From Comamonadaceae bacterium (GTDB taxonomy: Bacteria > Pseudomonadota > Gammaproteobacteria > Burkholderiales > Burkholderiaceae): a stretch of 10,205 bases of DNA. The notes under the pieces are model-generated. The model saw nothing but the letters and a program-made list of their open reading frames with translations. It searched no databases and had not been told where the DNA came from. Position numbers and translations under genes: made by a program. The DNA is taken from the NCBI GenBank assembly GCA_947374535.1, contig CANCCJ010000095.1, positions 1-10,205 of the forward strand, given 5' to 3'. This document shows positions 1 through 6,254 of this stretch, one piece after another; position 1 is the first letter of the stretch, and every line of letters starts with the position of its first letter.

Positions 1-2
1 AG

Positions 3-353
3 TCGGATCTGCTCACGCACAGCTGGATTGGCTATGTGGAAGACCTGATGTGGACCCCTGAGCTGGACTACTTGCCGATGGTGGACCGCAATATCCAGCC
101 GCGACTGCATATCTCAAACGTCATTAGCCAGTTGACTGCCATCGTGGGCAGCGCAGGATTGGGGGTCTTGCCACACTTCATGGCTCGAAACCACCCCGCG
201 CTCACGCGCGTCCTGCCGGACGATGTCTACCTCACCCGTTCGTACTGGTTGATCACGCACCCTGACACACACGATCTAGCTCGCGTCAGGGCTTGCTCAA
301 ATTTTCTAACGGAACAGGTGTTGTCTTTGGGTGCAGATTTCTGGAAAGGCTAA
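3..353 (+). CDS. LysR-family transcriptional regulator, C-terminal part (5' end outside window)
   Basis: The open frame enters from the left edge and reads SDLLTHSWIGYVEDLMW..., ending in TAA at 351-353; about 116 codons are visible. The segment matches the second half of a LysR effector-binding domain: a WIGYVEDL-type strand, then NVISQLTAIVGSAGLGVLPHFMA, which is the usual 'GxGxxxLP' loop, and an RSYWLITHPD strand near the end. The N-terminal winged helix lies upstream of the window. Such proteins act as cytoplasmic activators or repressors of neighbouring genes in response to a small molecule. The target cannot be told from here, and a link with mobA is not supported because mobA has its own MarR regulator. 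Family assignment is confident; specificity is unknown. Confidence 0.85.
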   Translation, partial: SDLLTHSWIGYVEDLMWTPELDYLPMVDRNIQPRLHISNVISQLTAIVGSAGLGVLPHFMARNHPALTRVLPDDVYLTRSYWLITHPDTHDLARVRACSNFLTEQVLSLGADFWKG

Positions 354-355
354 GC

Positions 356-766
356 GCAGTCAATGGTGCGACGCACGCCAGTTTGAGCCCCAATTTGGGC
401 TTAGACGGATACGTATTCACGGGTTTGAACGATTCCACCCTTGCCCTCGCAGCCCGTTCGGACATGACGGTCAACGTCAAGGATGGGTATGGTTTCAATC
501 TGCGCCCGTACTTGTCGCTGAGTAAAACATGGGGGATTTACGCAAAGCTAGGGCGGCAATTTGGCTCGCAAGAAGCGACCTTGCGCAGAGGTGTGCTTCA
601 AACGACAACGTCGATATCCTACGCACACACGATTTATGGATTGGGATTTTCGTACAACCTAGATGCCCAATGGGGCATTGGGGCGGACTACACAAAGTCC
701 AAACCAATACCCTCTGAGCAAACCAACTCGTCATTGATCAGTGTGGGCTTGCGGTACAAGTTTTAG
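356..766 (+). pseudogene. Outer-membrane beta-barrel protein, C-terminal remnant
   Basis: The frame encodes about 136 residues with alternating hydrophobic/polar beta strands (GYGFNLRPYLSLSKTWGIYAKLG, YGLGFSYNLDAQWGIGADYT) and ends in LISVGLRYKF. The terminal Phe and aromatic pattern form the BAM-recognised beta-signal of small outer-membrane barrels (OmpA/OmpW-like 8-strand type). No signal peptide or N-terminal strands are present. Upstream, the only in-frame ATG (293) lies inside the LysR coding region in a different frame. The homologous part seems to begin just after the LysR stop. I therefore read it as a 3' gene fragment left by a deletion or rearrangement rather than a working gene. 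A short expressed protein starting at an internal Met cannot be excluded but would lack export information. Confidence 0.6.
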
Positions 767-821
767 AGCTATCCAAGGGAATGGTTCCGACTTGGATGCT
801 TGGCTCTAAAACATGTCGGAA

Positions 822-2732
822 TTACCGCATGAACCCAGCAAAGAAACCCGACAACTCTTCAAAACCGTCCAATGGCAAAACATGCGCAACGTACTGGTCA
901 GGGCGAACCACCACCATACAACCCTTCTCACGGTTGATGCCGCGCATCTCAAAAATATCACCCACGCCTTTGTGGTCGGTGCAGAAAACTTTTTCATGGT
1001 CTTGTAGACCCAGCTTGCCAGTTTTGGGCTTGAGCAGAGAAGGCATGTTCTCGTAGGCAAGTTGATCAAACGTCTGCTGGAACACGGCACGGAAGTCGAT
1101 CACCGCGTCGATGTCTTCTCCTTTTCGTGTGTGCTTGACAATGGGTGAACTTGGATGGGTTTCTAGCCAGTCCGAGAGCTTGTGGATGGCTGAACCCGCG
1201 TTAGAACCATCTGCCTTGCCAGCGAACGCATAGATACGCCAGCGCGCATCGGCCTCGGCCACATGGCCCAGCTGCATTTGCTTGGCGTCAGACAAACGCA
1301 CCACCGGTGCTGAGTGAAAGCGACGACCGATTTCCTGACCCGTCGCAAGCGCCTGATGTGCACTGGCGACGAAAAGATATGACGCATCGTATTTCACAGC
1401 AGTGCCACCCGTGAACTCCAAGTTCTCTTTGAATTGGCGAATGATGCGCGGTTCTTCAGTGCCATCTCGCTCAGCTTGCGTGGTCGGTGCCGACATCACC
1501 CGCGACCATTTGTGATCGGTCTCAACCAAGCGCTTGGCCTCTGTCAATCGCTCTTTGGTGTAGCTGCGCAACAGACGCGCATCTGCTCTTCCTTGAAGGA
1601 CATGCACCAACTTCCAGCCCAAGTTGAAGGTGTCTTGCATCGACACGTTCATCCCCTGCCCCGCCTTGGGTGAGTGGGTGTGGCAAGCGTCGCCCGCTGT
1701 GAAGACGCGCGGATTGCGATCTTCACCCTCAGGAACATCATCGAATTTGTCTGTGATGCTGTGTCCAATGTCGTAAATAGACCACCAGACCACTTCTTTC
1801 ACATCAAGCGTATAGGGCTTGATGATGCGATTCGCTGCAGCAATCATGTCATCTTGGGTGAATTTGCGATGAGCTGCTTTTTCGTCGGGTCGAAGTTTGT
1901 CTAGCTCGACATACATTCGAAATACATAGCCCCCTTCACGCGGCAGGATAAGCACGTTGCCTTCAGTCGCAGATGAGATCAAACACTTCTGACGTACGTC
2001 TGGAAAATCAGTGTTCGCGAGAATATCCATCACACCCCAGGCTTGATGCGCGGCATCTCCGTGCAGCTGGCCACCGATGGCCTTGCGCACGGCTGAATGC
2101 GCACCATCACATCCAACAACGTAGTTCGCGCGCACCGTCCGCGTTGCGCCCCAGTTGACACCACTTGCATCCTTCAGTGTCACGGTGACTGGATGATCAT
2201 CGGTCGTAGGATCAATCGTCAAATTCACAACTTCCCAGCTGTAGTCGGGTTCGAGTCGTGAAGGCGAGTTTTTCATCACTTCCAAAAACAGCTCGTGCAG
2301 TCGTGCTTGGTTGATCAAAATATGAGGCATTTCCGAACTATCGTCGGCCACGTCTTGCACGCGCCCGACGCGTTTGATGTGCTCAGGGTTCTTCGGATCT
2401 GGCATCCAGAAGGCGGTTTGATTGACCCAATAGGTTTCACGCTTGACCTTATCGGCAAAACCAAACGCTTGAAACATCTCCATCGTGCGCGTATTGATGC
2501 CATCGGCCTTACCTTTGATGATGTTGCTGGGCATGCGCTCGGTAATCATCGTTTGTATCTCTGGGAATTGCGCCAACTGAGCCGCCAAGCACAAGCCCGC
2601 TGGCCCAGTCCCCGCAATCAACACGTCCACTTTTTCGGGCAAGGGCTCATTGATGCCGCGGTTGCGTCGGTTGGGCGCGGCTTCCTTGATGTCGGGATTG
2701 CCACCTCTGAATCCATTTTTATAGAACTGCAT
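822..2732 (-). CDS. mobA: 3-hydroxybenzoate 4-monooxygenase (FAD, NADPH-dependent)
   Basis: This 636 aa flavoprotein hydroxylase is predicted to convert 3-hydroxybenzoate to protocatechuate with NAD(P)H and O2 in the cytoplasm, feeding protocatechuate ring cleavage. Visible motifs are the Rossmann GTGPAG at residues 41-46 after VDVLIA, the DG motif CDGAHSAVRKAIG at 208-220, and the flavin GD motif AGDACHTHSPKAGQGMN at 346-362. A thioredoxin-like dimerisation domain follows (about 430-636), ending PDQYVAHVLPLDGFEELSGFFAGFMR. Length and both termini (MQFYKNGFRGGNPDI...) fit Comamonas testosteroni MobA (about 639 aa) as I recall it. The start at 2732 is supported by GGAGAC at 2738-2743 on the minus strand. 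It is divergent from a MarR gene, as in the known mobA/mobR pair. The main alternative is a related phenol 2-monooxygenase of the same family; the partner regulator favours mobA. Confidence 0.88.
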   Translation of the reverse strand: MQFYKNGFRGGNPDIKEAAPNRRNRGINEPLPEKVDVLIAGTGPAGLCLAAQLAQFPEIQTMITERMPSNIIKGKADGINTRTMEMFQAFGFADKVKRETYWVNQTAFWMPDPKNPEHIKRVGRVQDVADDSSEMPHILINQARLHELFLEVMKNSPSRLEPDYSWEVVNLTIDPTTDDHPVTVTLKDASGVNWGATRTVRANYVVGCDGAHSAVRKAIGGQLHGDAAHQAWGVMDILANTDFPDVRQKCLISSATEGNVLILPREGGYVFRMYVELDKLRPDEKAAHRKFTQDDMIAAANRIIKPYTLDVKEVVWWSIYDIGHSITDKFDDVPEGEDRNPRVFTAGDACHTHSPKAGQGMNVSMQDTFNLGWKLVHVLQGRADARLLRSYTKERLTEAKRLVETDHKWSRVMSAPTTQAERDGTEEPRIIRQFKENLEFTGGTAVKYDASYLFVASAHQALATGQEIGRRFHSAPVVRLSDAKQMQLGHVAEADARWRIYAFAGKADGSNAGSAIHKLSDWLETHPSSPIVKHTRKGEDIDAVIDFRAVFQQTFDQLAYENMPSLLKPKTGKLGLQDHEKVFCTDHKGVGDIFEMRGINREKGCMVVVRPDQYVAHVLPLDGFEELSGFFAGFMR

Positions 2733-2782
2733 GTCTTGTCTCCAAAAAATTTAAAAAGTCACCGAAGCGTCGGCATGGCTAG

Positions 2783-2812
2783 ATAATAACTGTACTTACT
2801 AATGTAAGTCAA
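2783..2812 (-). promoter_or_regulatory. mobA promoter with overlapping operator palindrome
   Basis: On the minus strand TTGACT (2812-2807) and TATTAT (2788-2783) are separated by 18 bases, each matching the sigma-70 consensus at 5 of 6 positions. Between and overlapping them at 2794-2809 is a perfect inverted repeat ACTTAC-TAAT-GTAAGT (plus strand). A dimeric MarR protein bound there would block polymerase, which fits a repressor released by 3-hydroxybenzoate. The hexamers and palindrome are seen directly; MobR binding is inferred from the divergent layout and the known C. testosteroni system. No equally good promoter for mobR was found, so mobR may start from a weak promoter around 2820-2835. 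Confidence 0.7.
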
Positions 2813-2859
2813 CATGGTATGTATGATTACTATTTTGACCTTTCAACTGGAAAACAAGT

Positions 2860-3291
2860 ATGTCCGTACTCGACATGGCGGGACATCTGATACGCCGTCT
2901 TCATCAACAATCGACGCAAGTTTTTGTTCAACGCACACAAGCAGCGGGGTTTGACCTGACAGCCGTTCAATATGCAGCGCTGCAGGCCATCAACGAAAAC
3001 CCAAGCATCGACCAAGCGCGTCTCGCAGAAATGATTGGTTACGACCGCGCAACCATTGGCGGCGTCATAGAGCGCTTGGAAAAAAAAGGCTGGATTCGTC
3101 GCCTCGTCAGTGAGCAAGACCGCCGTGCACGCGAGCTGTCCTTGACAGCAAAAGGCAACAAAATTCGGGCCACCTTAGAGCCCATCGTTGAGGATTTGCA
3201 AAAAGACATCCTCCAGCCCCTGAGCGATGCCGATCGAAAGTGCTTTATAGATCTGGCGCGCCAAGTTGTTTTGCTGCGTGATGACGCATAA
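2860..3291 (+). CDS. mobR: MarR-family regulator, probable MobR controlling mobA
   Basis: A 143 aa winged-helix protein with the MarR layout: an N-terminal dimerisation helix (1-30), AVQYAALQAINENPSIDQARLAEMIG (helices 35-60), recognition helix YDRATIGGVIERLEKKG (61-77), wing RLVSEQDRRARELSLTAKG (81-99) and a C-terminal dimerisation helix. The DRRARELSLTAKG signature is characteristic of the family. It is divergent from the 3-hydroxybenzoate hydroxylase gene with a 127-base gap, the same arrangement as mobA/mobR of Comamonas testosteroni, where MobR responds to 3-hydroxybenzoate. The ribosome site is weak (CTGGAAA about 10 bases before ATG). The regulated target is inferred from context; the fold is clear. 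Confidence 0.85.
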   Translation: MSVLDMAGHLIRRLHQQSTQVFVQRTQAAGFDLTAVQYAALQAINENPSIDQARLAEMIGYDRATIGGVIERLEKKGWIRRLVSEQDRRARELSLTAKGNKIRATLEPIVEDLQKDILQPLSDADRKCFIDLARQVVLLRDDA

Positions 3292-3300
3292 AACAGAAAA

Positions 3301-3331
3301 AATCCCGCAGAGACTAGGCCTCTGCGGGATT
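3301..3331. terminator. Bidirectional hairpin terminator after mobR; likely the ancestral ssrA terminator
   Basis: A perfect 12-bp stem, AATCCCGCAGAG / CTCTGCGGGATT, with a 7-base loop starts 9 bases after the mobR stop. On the minus strand the stem is followed by TTTTTT-CTGTTTT, a better intrinsic terminator than the TCTTAT run on the plus strand. There is no minus-strand gene immediately to the right that needs it today. Without the inserted element, ssrA (minus strand) would end about 37 bases away, so the hairpin probably served ssrA and mobR as converging genes. Confidence 0.85.
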
Positions 3332-3367
3332 CTTATAAGTGCGAGAGTGTCTTTCTCACATAAAAAA

Positions 3368-3380
3368 TGGTGGGCTGGCG
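3368..3380. repeat. Distal attachment site, imperfect copy of the ssrA 3' end
   Basis: TGGTGGGCTGGCG here matches TGGTGGAGCTGGCG at 10068-10081 except for one missing A; after four unlike bases both continue TTGAA. It contains the 7-bp block GCTGGCG that is identical in both copies and could serve as the strand-exchange overlap. It lies 36 bases from the terminator hairpin, as expected for the end of ssrA before insertion. The similarity is short, so support comes mainly from its position and the arm motifs nearby. Confidence 0.6.
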
Positions 3381-3444
3381 TCACTTGAATGATTGGCTGC
3401 AACCCTTATGTTTTATGGTTTTATTAAAGTACAAATTCCATTTA

Positions 3445-3463
3445 TACCCCCGTTTGTACCCCC
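3445..3463. repeat. Left-end copy of the integrase arm-type motif
   Basis: The sequence TACCCCCGTTTGTACCCCC carries two TACCCCC units and shares CCCCCGTTTGTACCCCC (17 bases) exactly with 9937-9953 near the right end. Its location about 70 bases inside the left boundary, mirroring the cluster about 115 bases inside the right boundary, fits arm-type binding sites of a tyrosine integrase on the P and P' arms of attP. Binding is inferred; the repeat is seen directly. Confidence 0.6.
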
Positions 3464-3855
3464 AAAACAAAGACACTAGACCTGTGCTGTACCTAGTCAG
3501 AACGATAGTTAGCGTATCGGGTGTATACCGCTCGATTGGGAGCTTACACGAACGTTGGTATATCGTCTGACAGTGGTCTCTATTTCGCATAGAGGTTGGT
3601 TTTAAGTTCAGATCTCGCAGTCCAGACAGTGTCATGCGGTCCTGATTGGCATTAGCAGAGCAGCCCTTTCAATCGCAAGTGCGAGTGAGCATATCGGGGG
3701 TGTATCGGTTTTGACAAATGCATCACTATGGTGCATTTGAGGATTTCCCTGCTGCCTAAAGCCCCACCGTGAAACTTGCTCTACATCACACCAGAGGTTC
3801 CTCATGGGCACACATGCATCACCCTGAGCAGTTTCATATTTTCGTTACGTGAGGG
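3464..3855. other. Left-end region without a convincing gene
   Basis: No open frame here looks coding. Two related motifs are present: GCGTATCGGGTGTATACCG at 3512-3530 and GCATATCGGGGGTGTATCGG at 3689-3708, which share TATCGGG..TGTAT. TTGACA at 3711-3716 is a perfect -35 hexamer but has no good -10 at the right distance. It runs into a small inverted repeat, AAATGCA (3716-3722) and TGCATTT (3732-3738). These could be regulator or integrase sites of the element's left arm, but nothing here proves a function. Confidence 0.4.
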
Positions 3856-4128
3856 TTACTGTCCGGCAGTCGCTACCTTCCGCTCAAGCAAGTAACGCTC
3901 CTGCACCAATCCCATGAACTCGGCCAGTGAATATTGCAAACCATCGGCCAAGCGCAGCAAGACACTCAGCGTCGGCTGCTTGCGCCCAACCTCAATCAAA
4001 GAAATATAGGGCCGGTCCAATTGGCAATGTCCGGCCAAGTCTTCTTGCGAAAACCCCAAGGCACGGCGGCGTAACTTGATCTCGGTTGCAAGCGCATTGA
4101 TTAGAAGTTGATTTTTGCTGGGCCGCAT
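3856..4128 (-). CDS. XRE-family (Cro/C1-type) HTH regulator
   Basis: A 90 aa protein almost entirely made of an XRE helix-turn-helix: IKLRRRALGFSQEDLAGHCQLDRPYISLIEVGRKQPTLSVLLRLADGL spans residues about 17-64, with the SQEDLA helix 2 and RPYISLIEVGR recognition region typical of the family, then a short tail. It probably represses or controls genes of the element, including itself and the divergent lipoprotein gene. The ATG at 4128 directly abuts a 10-bp inverted repeat and has no obvious Shine-Dalgarno, so translation may be weak or the transcript leaderless. Its size and style recall controller proteins of restriction-modification systems, but no restriction or methylase gene is nearby, so a prophage/island-type repressor is more likely. 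Confidence 0.85.
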   Translation of the reverse strand: MRPSKNQLLINALATEIKLRRRALGFSQEDLAGHCQLDRPYISLIEVGRKQPTLSVLLRLADGLQYSLAEFMGLVQERYLLERKVATAGQ

Positions 4129-4172
4129 TAAAGTGCACTGTGGCAGCGATGTACACTTTAGACACGTGTCTA
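4129..4172. promoter_or_regulatory. Palindrome cluster between XRE gene and lipoprotein gene (probable operator)
   Basis: Two symmetrical elements lie side by side. One is an inverted repeat TAAAGTGCAC (4129-4138) / GTACACTTTA (4151-4160), matching at 9 of 10 positions with a 12-base spacer. The other is a perfect 14-bp palindrome TAGACACGTGTCTA (4159-4172). They sit immediately upstream of the XRE start and 70-115 bases before the lipoprotein start, as expected of operators for the XRE dimer controlling both divergent genes. TAGACA within the palindrome could double as a -35 box, but the -10 boxes are unclear. Confidence 0.55.
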
Positions 4173-4243
4173 TAGATAGCTAAATGGCCTTTTGAGAGCA
4201 CGCTTGGTTTTTTGGACCTTGTTTCATTCACAAAGGGAAATCA

Positions 4244-4903
4244 ATGAAATTCACTTCTTTCAAGCTCGTCTTAACGTCCGTACTTTTCGCGCTATTAACG
4301 GCCTGCGGTGGCGGTGGCGGTGGTGGTGGTGATGCTTTGCCGAAAACCGCGACAAACCAGTTATCTCCGCTGGCAAGGTATACAGGGCCGACTCAAACCT
4401 TTCAAAAGGTGGATCTCACGATGCCAGTCAACGGAGTTGTGGACTTCTCTCTCCTTGGTGTCAGGGCTCGAATCTTCGATACGGCAATGCGTTTGATTGA
4501 GGAAAGCTCATACACCCCAGATACGGCTTATCTGGTGAACCTTGCAGCCGGGAACTATATAGTTGAGTATGAATATTGGAGTAGCAACTCAAGGGATGCG
4601 GTCGCCTACTCACCTGCGCTCCTCAGCTTCGGATCACTGCCGCAACTTAAGAGTGCCGTGTACTCATCCAACGAAAATACGACTACTTTTTACAAAGCCT
4701 CTTTCGCGACAGACTCAACAGTCAATTTTTCCGGCCAAGGGGTTTACATAGCGGTTCTAAAGTCTGATATGAGCTTAGCCAACAACATTGGTTCTTCGTA
4801 TGCGCCGATAACATTGCCCGCCGGTGACTATATATTCCAGCTCAAGTTTTCAAGCAGCGTCGCGCGGTCTATCAGCATTACATCTGCCGCGTTGCCGATC
4901 TGA
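4244..4903 (+). CDS. Lipoprotein with poly-glycine linker and two related beta-rich repeats
   Basis: A 219 aa protein with a lipoprotein signal peptide: charged MKFTSFK, a hydrophobic stretch, lipobox LLTAC with Cys21, followed by eight glycines (22-29), a pattern common in Burkholderiales lipoproteins. The mature part has two homologous halves, about 51-127 and 146-217. They align through NGVVDFSLLGVRARIFD / DSTVNFSGQGVYIAVLK and through LAAGNYIVEYEYWSSNSRDAV / LPAGDYIFQLKFSSSVARSI. The 'LPAGDYxFxL' edge resembles bacterial pre-peptidase C-terminal (PPC)-like beta-sandwich domains. A good ribosome site AAGGGA lies 5 bases before ATG. No catalytic residues are recognised; it is probably anchored to the outer membrane facing the periplasm or surface. 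As the only non-mobility gene of the element it is the likely cargo; an exclusion or adhesion role would be guesswork. Confidence 0.8.
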   Translation: MKFTSFKLVLTSVLFALLTACGGGGGGGGDALPKTATNQLSPLARYTGPTQTFQKVDLTMPVNGVVDFSLLGVRARIFDTAMRLIEESSYTPDTAYLVNLAAGNYIVEYEYWSSNSRDAVAYSPALLSFGSLPQLKSAVYSSNENTTTFYKASFATDSTVNFSGQGVYIAVLKSDMSLANNIGSSYAPITLPAGDYIFQLKFSSSVARSISITSAALPI

Positions 4904-5239
4904 CGCTGGATTCAATTAAGGGTAATCAATTGCCGGAAACAAACTCTGCTACTGAAAAAACAAGCCGTCGCTGTCAGGTAACGCGTTGACTTGCGGTTCT
5001 GAAGGAGCCCACCCTGGGGTGCAGACGGGAAGACCGCGAGGGTGATTCTGAAAAGCAAGCAAGCCCCAAGGGTGGGCGGGGGCACACACAAGATACACGG
5101 CGAAGCCGCTAACTGAAACCATGCGCAAAGCGCCTGATACATGCCAAAGCACCAGCACACCACAAGGGCAACAGACGACTGCACGTAAGACGCGAAGCGG
5201 CTGGGGAGTGCGGGCGGTTGACAGGCCCGAACCAGCATA
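4904..5239. other. Gene-poor stretch with large hairpin (5007-5077)
   Basis: Two long overlapping minus-strand open frames (ending 4912 and 4949) cover this region, but their Cys/Pro/Leu-rich translations lack family features and run through the attC-like palindrome, so I do not call a gene. GCCCACCCTGGGG at 5007-5019 and CCCCAAGGGTGGGC at 5064-5077 form an imperfect inverted repeat with a 44-base loop. Motifs such as GCGAAGC(C/G)GCT recur (5101, 5191, 5281). The composition suggests a dispersed chromosomal repeat or structured RNA rather than protein coding. Confidence 0.45.
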
Positions 5240-5360
5240 GGCAATTTTGCATAACACCTGCTGCGTAAACCCGAAGGGCGCGAAGCGGTGCAGGGACACA
5301 AACGAGCTTGCGAGTGGCTGGCCATGCACTTTATGCAGTACGGCGTTATGTAATTTTGCC
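5240..5360. repeat. 121-bp imperfect palindrome resembling an integron attC site
   Basis: The left arm GGCAATTTTGCATAAC (5240-5255) pairs with the right arm GTTATGTAATTTTGCC (5345-5360) at 13 of 16 positions. The pairing resumes inward after CATAAC/GTTATG with CC.T.CTGC.TAAA on the left matching the complement of TTTATGCAG.ACGGC on the right, offset by one extra base. Inner segments contain smaller hairpins. Outer boxes with CATAAC...GTTATG, inner paired boxes, unpaired extrahelical bases and a length of 121 bp are the architecture of integron attC sites, although GTTATGT does not fit the strict GTTRRRY core. No integron integrase is present. A MITE-like palindromic repeat is the alternative. 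Confidence 0.45.
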
Positions 5361-6031
5361 GAAGCTGTGGATCACAACCGACGGTGGAGTCGAGATGCCA
5401 ACACGATGCGATAGCGAGCCGAGACTCACACCCAGCGCTAAAGCGCTCATGCTGTCATCATTGCGAAGCAGCTGGCTATGAAATGTGTGCATCCTGGCAA
5501 TGGCTGTACCAGCCTTTGCCACTGATCAGACCAACCGACCATCGAGCTAACGAAAGTGACGATGTGGTTTTTTTTAACAAAGGCACGACTTAAAAAGGGC
5601 CGCATGGTCACGCCGGTTGCAACAGCTGACGACGTATCGGCCACATCTGCGCTACAGCGCACTGATCAACACTTGCGAAGCACTGACCACGCACCTCTGC
5701 AGCTCCTGCACGGGGCGTATCAACGCCGCGTGCACTGATTGGCATACCCAGGCCGTCGAATGTGTAAAAAGCGGTGATGTGACCCGGAAACCAAGAGCAG
5801 GGACTTGCAGGGGCGCATGACCGCGCAGCAGGGGCATGTGTTGGCGAAGTTGCGGGGCTTAATGTGTAGGGGGGGGGTGTTTTGGTTTTCTCCCTTTGGC
5901 CCTTAGATACTGCTGTCATACCCATTTTAGAAAATTCGCCAAACCCTGAGCGAGCCAACGAGCATCATGTCGGCCTTAGCGGTGGGCGCCAAAGCAAATA
6001 GCATGGCCAGGGTGCCTTCTGAACTTTTGAC
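5361..6031. other. Gene-poor stretch, possibly decayed coding sequence
   Basis: No frame is convincing. A plus-strand frame open from 5578 to 5820 (no ATG; TTG at 5617) encodes a Cys-rich stretch, CEALTTHLCSSCTGRINAAC, ending KPRAGTCRGA, which might be the tail of a degraded gene. A run of eight T at 5568-5575 directly before it could mark a frameshift. Minor features are the tandem palindromes AGCGCT-AA-AGCGCT (5434-5447) and a nine-G run near 5870. I cannot assign a function. Confidence 0.35.
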
Positions 6032-6080
6032 AACTTCTAATACTTCTCCCACTTCATCTCTAGAACTTCTAATACTTCTC
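6032..6080. repeat. 17-bp direct repeats (iteron-like)
   Basis: AACTTCTAATACTTCTC occurs exactly at 6032-6048 and 6064-6080, a spacing of 32 bases, about three helical turns. Further ACTTCT/ACTTCA/ACTTTT units (6023, 6050) give a periodic array on one face of the helix. Located downstream of a RepA-like ATPase gene and next to palindromes and AT-rich DNA, they look like initiator-binding iterons or regulator sites. The repeats are certain; the function is inferred. Confidence 0.55.
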
Positions 6081-6099
6081 TGACTCTGCACGGAATAGT

Positions 6100-6175
6100 T
6101 TTGCCACAGGGCTGGCGGACGGTGACCCGTAGGCGTAGCCGGAAGGGGCACAAGTCCGACAAGCCCTGTGGCAAA
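6100..6175. repeat. 76-bp palindrome with 14-bp perfect outer stem
   Basis: TTTGCCACAGGGCT (6100-6113) pairs perfectly with AGCCCTGTGGCAAA (6162-6175). After a short mismatch, CGGAC (6116-6120) pairs with GTCCG (6154-6158), and the loop holds smaller symmetry (CCGTAGGCGTAGCCGG). The same-strand T or A tracts needed for a terminator are absent. It could be part of an origin, a transfer or packaging site, or a REP-like repeat unit. Confidence 0.6.
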
Positions 6176-6254
6176 TGCTGAACCAGGAAAAATCAAACTG
6201 TGACATCTATCGATAAGTACTTTTTTATTTTGGTTTTCTAGTTGGTTGCTGAAT

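Noticed and set aside
2295..2786. 163 aa plus-strand ORF
   Set aside because: It lies antisense to the well-supported mobA coding region and has no family features.
3856..4128. Controller protein of a restriction-modification system
   Set aside because: Size and palindromic upstream sites fit, but no methylase or endonuclease gene is present in the window.
4912..5329. Two overlapping minus-strand ORFs of 137 and 126 aa
   Set aside because: Cys/Pro-rich translations without motif, overlapping each other in different frames and running through the attC-like palindrome; better explained as repeat DNA.
5578..5820. Cys-rich plus-strand reading frame starting at TTG 5617
   Set aside because: No ATG or ribosome site, no recognised family; kept only as possible decayed coding sequence.
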